Source: Deltaproteobacteria bacterium
GTDB taxonomy: Bacteria > Desulfobacterota > Dissulfuribacteria > Dissulfuribacterales > QOAL01
Direction: 5' to 3'
Length of the DNA: 11,902 bases
Assembly (NCBI GenBank): GCA_026988585.1
Contig: JALSKY010000206.1
Location: 1-11,902, forward strand
Shown here in pieces: positions 7,122 through 11,902 of this stretch; the first letter of the stretch is position 1, and every line of letters starts with the position of its first letter. A program made the translations under genes and the position numbers. The notes under the pieces are model-generated. The model did no database searches. It was given only the letters and a program-made list of their open reading frames with translations, and had not been told where the DNA came from.

Positions 7122-7847
7122 ATGGCAAGAAAGGTCACCAGGACCCCGGTAATTCTAATTTCGTTGCTTTTATCGTTGGCTGCATCCGGGGCCAATGGTT
7201 ATGTGGTTTATTACCTGCACAGGGAGCTGCTGCAGAACTGGGAAGGTTATCTCCTGATAGCCTCTCCCCTTGCAGCATGGCTTCTGTTCCTTATCCTGCT
7301 CTTTGTCATCATGCCCACAGGGGAGCTGGTTTCTGCTATTGAAGATGAGACGGACAAGGAACCTTATGTTGACAAGGGTGCCAAGGCTGATGGGCAGGTG
7401 CGTGCCGGCGGAGAGGATCTGGAGGCGGCTGAAGTAGCTGAAGGTGCCCCTGTTGCGGATCTCCATGGCCGTGAGGTGGCAGTGGCTCAACTCCTTGGGC
7501 TTCTGCAGCGTGAAGGTCGTCTTCTGGACTTCCTTCAGGAGGATCTTGATGCATATGAGGATGCCCAGATCGGTGCCGCTGTTCGTGAGGTGCATAGGGG
7601 ATGCAAGCAGGCCCTGCATGACCTCCTTGGCCTGAAGCCTGTACTGGATGCCCCTGAAGGCAGCGAAGTGGAGATAGATGAGGAGTTTGATCCGGTAAGG
7701 ATCAGGCTGGTTGGTAATGTTCAGGGTAATCCCCCGTTCCATGGTGTTATCCGCCATTGCGGATGGCGCTATACCAGGATGAGGCTTCCTGAATGGACCG
7801 GAGGCGCCACGGATATCCTGGCACCTGCCGAGGTGGAAATATCCTGA
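7122..7847 (+). CDS. DUF2760 membrane protein, partner of the adjacent Hsp70
   Basis: This 241-residue protein has two predicted membrane helices near the N-terminus (about 9-31 and 43-64) joined by a short polar loop. After an acidic linker (about 70-115) comes the DUF2760 domain (about 118-223), recognisable by the stretches LLGLLQREGRLLDFLQEDL, AQIGAAVREVHRGC, and the C-terminal FDPVRIRLVGNVQGNPPF with HCGWR. The start at 7122 is chosen because GGAGG lies five bases upstream. In-frame ATGs at 7062, 7098 and 7110 lack that signal and would add an unneeded leader. The likely topology places the DUF2760 domain in the cytoplasm. The domain has no known biochemical function. I recall it being found next to divergent Hsp70 genes, and here hsp70 follows 70 bases later. 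A membrane docking or adaptor role for that chaperone is inferred. Confidence 0.85.
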   Translation: MARKVTRTPVILISLLLSLAASGANGYVVYYLHRELLQNWEGYLLIASPLAAWLLFLILLFVIMPTGELVSAIEDETDKEPYVDKGAKADGQVRAGGEDLEAAEVAEGAPVADLHGREVAVAQLLGLLQREGRLLDFLQEDLDAYEDAQIGAAVREVHRGCKQALHDLLGLKPVLDAPEGSEVEIDEEFDPVRIRLVGNVQGNPPFHGVIRHCGWRYTRMRLPEWTGGATDILAPAEVEIS

Positions 7848-7917
7848 TCCCAGCCGGTTTCAGGGTGTTGTCCGTATGTAGCCAGGCTGAAACAGTTCTT
7901 AAAGGTCTAAAAAAGGT

Positions 7918-9711
7918 ATGAGTGAAAACCAGTCCAGATATATCATTGGAATCGATCTTGGTACCACCAATTCTGTACTCTCATTCCTGGATTCTGCCAG
8001 TTCTGAGGATGGTGCCAGGATAGAACTCTTTCCGGTTCCCCAGGTAGTGGCTCCTGGTGAGGTGGCAGAGAGGGACCTTCTTCCATCCTTCATCTATATT
8101 CCCACCAAGCAGGAGAGGGATGCTGGCAGTTTTACCCTGCCATGGGACCCCTTTGGTGAAAGGGTAGTGGGAGAATATGCCAGAAAGCGTGGCGCCGAGG
8201 TCCCTGGCAGACTCATTGCCTCAGCCAAGAGCTGGCTTTGCCACTCAGGCGTTGACCGCACTGCCCCTATATTGCCCCTGGATGCCGCTGAGGATGTGCA
8301 GAAGTTTTCCCCCATTGCAGCAACTGCCACATTTCTCCGCCATCTCAAGGCTGCCTGGAACCACACTGTTGGTGAAAAGGAGGGTGCCCCCTTGGAGGAG
8401 CAGGAGATCTATCTCACAATCCCTGCATCCTTTGATGCCGTGGCCAGGGATCTCACAGCAAAGGCAGCCTCCTCTGCTGGTTTTCACAGGATAACTCTTC
8501 TGGAAGAGCCGCAGGCAGCCTTCTATGCCTGGCTCAATGCAATGGGCGATCAGTGGCGTGAGGAGGTCTCTCCTGGAGATATCATTCTCGTGGTGGATGT
8601 TGGCGGAGGCACCTCTGATTTCAGCCTGATCCAGGTGGGTTCAGAGGATGGACAGCTCACCCTGGAACGTCTTGCAGTTGGCGAGCACCTGCTCCTTGGC
8701 GGCGATAACATGGACCTTGCCCTCACATACAGGGTGGCCCAGGAGATAGAATCCCAGGGACAGAAGCTGGATCGGTTTCAGTTCCAGACCCTGTGGCACC
8801 AGGTCCGGTTGGCCAAGGAGAAGATATTTCAGTCTGAACATGGCCCTGATCAGGTCTCCATAGCCATTGCCGGCAGGGGTTCCTCCTTAATTGGAGGAAC
8901 AATCAAGGCAACTGTTACCAGGGAGATCTGTCAGCAGGTGATACTGGAAGGTTTTCTTCCTGCATGTTCCCAGGATGATATGCCTGTTGTCCGGCCTGTC
9001 ACCGGGCTTCAGGAAATAGGGCTGCCCTATTGCAGCGATACCGCCATTACCAGGCATCTTGCTGCCTTTCTCAGGAATCATGCGCCCTCCCATACTGCCA
9101 TCTCTTTTGTCCTGTTCAATGGGGGTGTCTTCAAGGCCCAGGTGCTCAGGGATCGGCTCATGGAGGTGATCAGATCCTGGGATGTCGCATCGGAAATAAG
9201 GCCCCTGTCAGGAACTGACCTGGATCTTGCTGTTTCCCTTGGGGCAGCCCATTTTGGCAAGGCCAGACGCAGCGACGGAATCAGAATAAAGAGCGGCGTA
9301 CCCCTGTCATATTACATCGGCGTGGAGTCCGCCGGTCTTGCAGTTCCAGGCATGCCACCGGTTATAAAGGCCCTCTGCATCGTTCCAAAGGGGTTGGAGG
9401 AGGGTTCCGATGTGGAGATCCCGGAACGCCAGTTCGGGCTGGTGGTGGGGCAGAAGGTGCAGTTCATGTTCCTTGGCTCCAACCAGAGGCCCCAGGATCA
9501 GCCTGGTGACATGGTAGAGAATTGGCACGATACAATAGAGCAGATAAGCATCCTGGAATCAGTAATGGAGGCTACGGGACTGGAACCAGGCACCGTGGTC
9601 CCTGTAATCATCAAGGCCAGGGTAACAGAGGTTGGTACCCTTTCCATCAGCCTTGTGAACCAGGAGAAGGGGCTGGAGTTCAATCTGGAGTTCAATGTCC
9701 GGGAGCAGTAG
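7918..9711 (+). CDS. Divergent Hsp70-family ATPase without a C-terminal helical lid
   Basis: This 597-residue Hsp70/actin-fold ATPase has a complete nucleotide-binding domain. Phosphate-1 motif GIDLGTTNSV is at 11-20, a lysine equivalent to DnaK K70 is at K104, interdomain-signalling P169 in LTIPASFD and E197-P198 in LLEEPQAA are present, phosphate-2 motif VVDVGGGTSD is at 225-234, and adenosine motif FVLFNGGVF is at 397-405. The last 150 or so residues look like a short beta-rich substrate-binding region. They stop where canonical DnaK would begin its alpha-helical lid, and there is no EEVD-like tail. No dnaJ or grpE gene is nearby. The Shine-Dalgarno is weak (AAAAGG almost touching the ATG), but the start fits the family. 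The 3' end overlaps the HEAT gene by 17 bases. ATP-driven remodelling of a specific client with its DUF2760 and HEAT partners is the best guess. Confidence 0.92.
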   Translation: MSENQSRYIIGIDLGTTNSVLSFLDSASSEDGARIELFPVPQVVAPGEVAERDLLPSFIYIPTKQERDAGSFTLPWDPFGERVVGEYARKRGAEVPGRLIASAKSWLCHSGVDRTAPILPLDAAEDVQKFSPIAATATFLRHLKAAWNHTVGEKEGAPLEEQEIYLTIPASFDAVARDLTAKAASSAGFHRITLLEEPQAAFYAWLNAMGDQWREEVSPGDIILVVDVGGGTSDFSLIQVGSEDGQLTLERLAVGEHLLLGGDNMDLALTYRVAQEIESQGQKLDRFQFQTLWHQVRLAKEKIFQSEHGPDQVSIAIAGRGSSLIGGTIKATVTREICQQVILEGFLPACSQDDMPVVRPVTGLQEIGLPYCSDTAITRHLAAFLRNHAPSHTAISFVLFNGGVFKAQVLRDRLMEVIRSWDVASEIRPLSGTDLDLAVSLGAAHFGKARRSDGIRIKSGVPLSYYIGVESAGLAVPGMPPVIKALCIVPKGLEEGSDVEIPERQFGLVVGQKVQFMFLGSNQRPQDQPGDMVENWHDTIEQISILESVMEATGLEPGTVVPVIIKARVTEVGTLSISLVNQEKGLEFNLEFNVREQ

Positions 9712-10573
9712 CAATATAGCTCCGATCCGTATGGACAGACGGGTGATCTCCATGGCCATGCGCTATGTGGAGAATCCTGCCCTTGTGGACAAGGAGCGGG
9801 ATGTAGCAGTGCCCCTGCTCATCAGGGCACTCGGAATGAAGGAGATGGAGCATCGGCAAGATGTCATGATGATCCTTTGTACGGTAGCCATGGAGGAGTT
9901 ATGGCAGCCCCTCTGCAGGATCATGGCAGACAGGTCAGAACCAGATGAACTTCGGGATCATTCAGCAGTCTATATCTCCCTTGTTGGCCCCTTTATCTCA
10001 AGACCAGCCCATCTGAACAGGATCCTTCAGGACCTATTTCTTTCAGGGGATCATGGCCTCAAGGTCAGGGCCCTGCTATCCATGGGTTGGGAGGGAAATC
10101 GGCATGCCATCCCTTTACTGATGAGCGCCGTACGTTCAGATGACCAGGAGATCCGGGACGTTGCTATCGATGCCTTGTGCAGTGTCCGTGAGCCGGAGCT
10201 GATGGACATTCTGGAGGAGATGGTTGTGAATGGAAGCGATCAGGAGAGGCTGGTCATTCTGTTCAACCTCTGGCAGTTTCAGGATAGTGAGGATCGGGTG
10301 GCAGCCATCTACACCAGGGAGCTGAGAAGCAGTGACCCGCCCCTTCGGGCAGATATACTTCGGCTGCTGGGTGAGCTCTCTCCAAGACCGGAAAATAGAT
10401 CCCTTTATCAGCAGTATCTTGAAGATCCTGACGGAAAGATCAGGGGGCTTGCCTTAGAACGGCTTTTTGAGCTGGATCTACTGGACCGTGACCAGGTCAG
10501 GGAGTTTCTGGATGACCCCTGTATGGATGTAAAACGTCGTGCCCTCGCCATTCTCAGGGAGATGGACAGGTAG
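9695..10573 (+). CDS. HEAT-repeat scaffold protein, coupled to hsp70
   Basis: A 292-residue, almost entirely helical protein built of HEAT-like helix pairs. Clear repeats are at about 119-146 (LKVRALLSMGWEGNRHAIPLL), 150-177 (EIRDVAIDALCSVREPELMD), 184-226 and 247-290 (KIRGLALERLFEL, then MDVKRRALAILREM). Such superhelical scaffolds bind proteins rather than catalyse. It starts at an ATG inside the last codons of hsp70 in another frame (17-base overlap), with GGAG four bases upstream, which implies coupled translation and a fixed ratio to Hsp70. A later ATG at 9731 lacks a good ribosome site. There is no signal peptide or membrane helix. It probably acts as adaptor or co-chaperone of the neighbouring Hsp70; this is context-based. 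No strong intrinsic terminator follows. Confidence 0.85.
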   Translation: MSGSSSNIAPIRMDRRVISMAMRYVENPALVDKERDVAVPLLIRALGMKEMEHRQDVMMILCTVAMEELWQPLCRIMADRSEPDELRDHSAVYISLVGPFISRPAHLNRILQDLFLSGDHGLKVRALLSMGWEGNRHAIPLLMSAVRSDDQEIRDVAIDALCSVREPELMDILEEMVVNGSDQERLVILFNLWQFQDSEDRVAAIYTRELRSSDPPLRADILRLLGELSPRPENRSLYQQYLEDPDGKIRGLALERLFELDLLDRDQVREFLDDPCMDVKRRALAILREMDR

Positions 10574-10663
10574 CCCATGGCCTCTTGATCTCTATCCCCT
10601 TTTTCTTCTGTTTGTCTCCACACCCTCTCTTTCCATCTACCATTCAATCTTACACCCCAACAG

Positions 10664-10713
10664 GGAAAAGTTTTTTCTGGAAAAGTTTTTCCATGTGAAG
10701 GAATGTTTTTTCC
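10664..10713. repeat. Three near-palindromic repeats, candidate enhancer sites for a sigma-54 activator
   Basis: GGAAAAGTTTTTTC begins at 10664, GGAAAAGTTTTTCC at 10679 and GGAATGTTTTTTCC at 10700. The second is nearly its own complement and the third is a looser version. They lie about 95-145 bases upstream of the predicted start near 10809, the usual place for the binding sites of an NtrC-type activator. A weak terminator role of the same AT-rich dyads cannot be excluded. Confidence 0.5.
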
Positions 10714-10781
10714 TTTTTTTTATAATGACGTCTTTTATCCTGCTTATTTCGGGTGTTTCAGGTGTTTTTTTCTTTTTTTGG

Positions 10782-10798
10782 TTGGCACGATTAGTGCA
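10782..10798 (+). promoter_or_regulatory. Sigma-54 (RpoN) -24/-12 promoter of the PEP-CTERM gene
   Basis: TTGGCACG, four bases (ATTA), then GTGCA match the RpoN consensus TTGGCACG-N4-TTGCA at all but one base. The key GG (10784-10785) and GC (10796-10797) have the exact ten-base separation. Transcription would begin near 10809, with a leader of about 114 bases. Sigma-54 control of PEP-CTERM/exosortase genes is known in other bacteria, which supports the call. Confidence 0.82.
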
Positions 10799-10922
10799 GA
10801 GTCAAGGGCGAAGGTTAGAATTTGGGTTTGTTCAGGATTGTAACTTGGTGTGTTGGATCGGGTAATGAGATTTCTGAATAATCTTAAACCAAATAGAAAA
10901 AATTAGAAAATAAGGAGGAGTT

Positions 10923-11624
10923 ATGAAAAAGAGTTTGTTTAACAGGTTTGGGGCAGCAGTAATGATCTGCATGTTCCTGGTGATGGGCGGCATGGTGAGC
11001 AATGGATGGGCGCTGTCGTTGCCGGCACTTGACTTTCAAGGATCAGTATATGTGGATCTTGATGCACCATATACAAGCCCTAATCCTTATAACACTGTAA
11101 AGGTAACATCATATACGGATAAGGATGGGTGGGATAGTGATTTGGCACATCCTAACGATCCGATTTTGGGACAAACCGTTGCAGGGTTTGGATTCTTGGG
11201 TATCAGTTATAACTGGCAAAATGATATCCTTGCAGTGGATCCAACAGCAACTGCTAATTTTATTATTGGTTCCTCAACAGATCCATATTTGACTGCTGAG
11301 GCTTCCAATATCCAAATTAATAAAGTGGGCAGCAGAGAGTATCTTGTTTCAGCACTGCTTACTGGTCATACCTTTTATCACACTAATGACTCAGTCTTTA
11401 TGACACAGTTTAAGGATGCAGTTGGTTCAAATGATCGTTCTCAAATTGTTACCTGGGACGTAGTCTTTGATCTAACAAATCTGCCTACAGACTATGATTA
11501 TAAGATTAATGTTTCTGGTAAGCTTGCCCCTGTCCCAGAGCCAGCCACTATACTGCTCTTTGGCGCTGGTCTCATCGGTATTGCCGGTATTGCCCGCAGG
11601 AACATGAAGAAAGAGGATGCATAA
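10923..11624 (+). CDS. PEP-CTERM sorting domain secreted protein
   Basis: A 233-residue exported protein of unknown activity. It has a Sec signal peptide (MKKSLFNRF, then a hydrophobic core to about residue 25) with likely cleavage after A30. A largely beta-type, Asn/Asp/Thr-rich domain follows (31-200), and then a complete PEP-CTERM tail: VPEP at 204-207, one membrane helix at about 209-223, and basic ARRNMKK. This tail is cleaved and anchored by exosortase (EpsH/XrtA type), and such proteins usually end up in the extracellular matrix or outer surface along with exopolysaccharide. No exosortase gene lies in this window. AAGGAGG ends four bases before the ATG. The gene is visibly more AT-rich than its neighbours. 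It is monocistronic, between a sigma-54 promoter and a strong terminator. The mature domain matches nothing I can name. Confidence 0.92.
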   Translation: MKKSLFNRFGAAVMICMFLVMGGMVSNGWALSLPALDFQGSVYVDLDAPYTSPNPYNTVKVTSYTDKDGWDSDLAHPNDPILGQTVAGFGFLGISYNWQNDILAVDPTATANFIIGSSTDPYLTAEASNIQINKVGSREYLVSALLTGHTFYHTNDSVFMTQFKDAVGSNDRSQIVTWDVVFDLTNLPTDYDYKINVSGKLAPVPEPATILLFGAGLIGIAGIARRNMKKEDA

Positions 11625-11627
11625 TGT

Positions 11628-11646
11628 AATCCGTCCCATACGGATT
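11628..11646 (+). terminator. Small hairpin just after the PEP-CTERM stop
   Basis: A perfect 7-bp stem (AATCCGT / ACGGATT) closes a five-base loop CCCAT three bases after the stop codon. No T-run follows, so it probably protects the mRNA 3' end or assists the terminator at 11664 rather than acting alone. Confidence 0.35.
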
Positions 11647-11663
11647 GGATCCGCCCAGTAATC

Positions 11664-11700
11664 AAAAGGGCCTGTTTCAGACAGGTCCTTTTTTATTTTT
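11664..11700 (+). terminator. Rho-independent terminator of the PEP-CTERM gene
   Basis: A 12-bp stem (AAAAGGGCCTGT pairing with ACAGGTCCTTTT, with one G-U pair) closes a five-base loop TTCAG. It is followed by a near-continuous T tract to 11700. It lies 40 bases past the stop and is a textbook intrinsic terminator. Confidence 0.88.
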
Positions 11701-11792
11701 CCATACAGGCGGTCTTGTTCATTACAATTCATCTTCTCCATTGATACCTCTGGTACCTTGCGGGGTGTATGGCTATTGGCATCTCAACGAAA

Positions 11793-11823
11793 AAGGCCCT
11801 GCTGCAAAAAACAGCAGGGCCTT
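11793..11823 (-). terminator. Terminator for a convergent minus-strand gene at the right edge
   Basis: A perfect 12-bp stem (AAGGCCCTGCTG and complement) closes a seven-base loop. On the minus strand it is followed by T residues (CCTTTTTCG), so it would stop transcription entering from the right. It sits nine bases beyond the end of the reading frame at 11832-11900. Confidence 0.7.
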
Positions 11824-11831
11824 GCAATGTT

Positions 11832-11900
11832 TTATCCTGTACGGGGCAACATGATCAGATCGGACTGATCTATGCTGCACAGGGCCTTATATCCTGTCAG
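11832..11900 (-). CDS. Probable C-terminal end of a minus-strand gene (start outside window)
   Basis: This minus-strand frame is open from the window edge for 22 codons (ending LIMLPRTG) and stops at TAA, nine bases before the minus-strand terminator. The other two minus frames meet stops within a few codons. The placement just before a terminator is the main support. The piece is too short to assign a family. Confidence 0.4.
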   Translation of the reverse strand: MTGYKALCSIDQSDLIMLPRTG

Positions 11901-11902
11901 GA

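Larger units (their letters stand above)
10574..10922. other. Intergenic regulatory region before the PEP-CTERM gene
   Basis: This stretch of about 350 bases has no convincing gene. Its left part is pyrimidine-rich, with T runs that could help end the chaperone cluster. The centre has three near-palindromic repeats (10664-10713), followed by T-runs and a duplicated GGTGTTT (10752 and 10761). A sigma-54 promoter is at 10782-10798. The remaining 110 or so bases are the AT-rich leader of the PEP-CTERM gene, ending in AAGGAGG (10912-10918). Confidence 0.7.

Noticed and set aside
10679..10720. Intrinsic terminator for the HEAT gene formed by GGAAAA...TTTTCC and the following T run
   Set aside because: The stem is short and AU-only at its core. 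The repeated spacing and position fit activator sites better, though a dual role is possible.
10721..10726. Perfect TATAAT as a sigma-70 -10 box
   Set aside because: No recognisable -35 lies at a suitable distance, and the T-rich context makes it likely by chance. The sigma-54 promoter is far more convincing.
10539..10865. 108-residue plus-strand frame in the T-rich gap
   Set aside because: Its Phe/Leu-rich translation reflects T runs. It overlaps the end of the HEAT gene and the sigma-54 promoter and has no ribosome site.

Overview
The window comes from the chromosome of an anaerobic, hydrogen-metabolising bacterium, most likely from Desulfobacterota (the former Deltaproteobacteria) or a neighbouring phylum. 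This is an inference from four things. There is a group 3c [NiFe] hydrogenase of the type that partners heterodisulfide reductase. That hydrogenase has an in-frame UGA exactly where its active-site selenocysteine would sit. There is a PEP-CTERM surface protein behind a sigma-54 promoter. There is also a DUF2760/Hsp70/HEAT cluster. AGG is conspicuously common as an arginine codon.

Left part (1-2186): the 3' end of a hydrogenase small subunit (mvhG-like), the hydrogenase large subunit (mvhA-like) and a small Cys/His-rich protein form one plus-strand operon. Read conventionally, the large subunit stops at 1687 without its second CxxC nickel-binding motif. Reading the TGA as selenocysteine restores DPUxxCxxH and extends the protein to 1786, where the stop overlaps the Shine-Dalgarno of the next gene. 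A small hairpin of SECIS type follows the TGA. Two hairpin terminators lie between this operon and the convergent acs gene.

Middle part (2187-6794): acs (AMP-forming acetyl-CoA synthetase) is on the minus strand with a readable sigma-70 promoter. Divergent from it are an M20D-type amidohydrolase and a YbdK-type carboxylate-amine ligase. This pair breaks and makes amide bonds respectively.

6795-7121 is a gene gap. It holds a 134-base element bounded by perfect 15-base inverted repeats, a possible sigma-70 promoter, and a weak minus-strand ORF.

Right part (7122-10573): a compact plus-strand cluster of a two-helix membrane protein with a DUF2760 domain, a divergent Hsp70 with intact ATPase motifs but no helical lid, and a HEAT-repeat protein whose start overlaps the hsp70 end. 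It looks like a dedicated, membrane-associated chaperone module of unknown client.

10574-10922 is a T-rich regulatory region with three near-palindromic repeats upstream of a -24/-12 sigma-54 promoter. These drive a PEP-CTERM secreted protein (10923-11624), which ends in a strong terminator. The right edge holds a minus-strand terminator and probably the last codons of a convergent gene. I saw no rRNA, tRNA, CRISPR array or insertion sequence.
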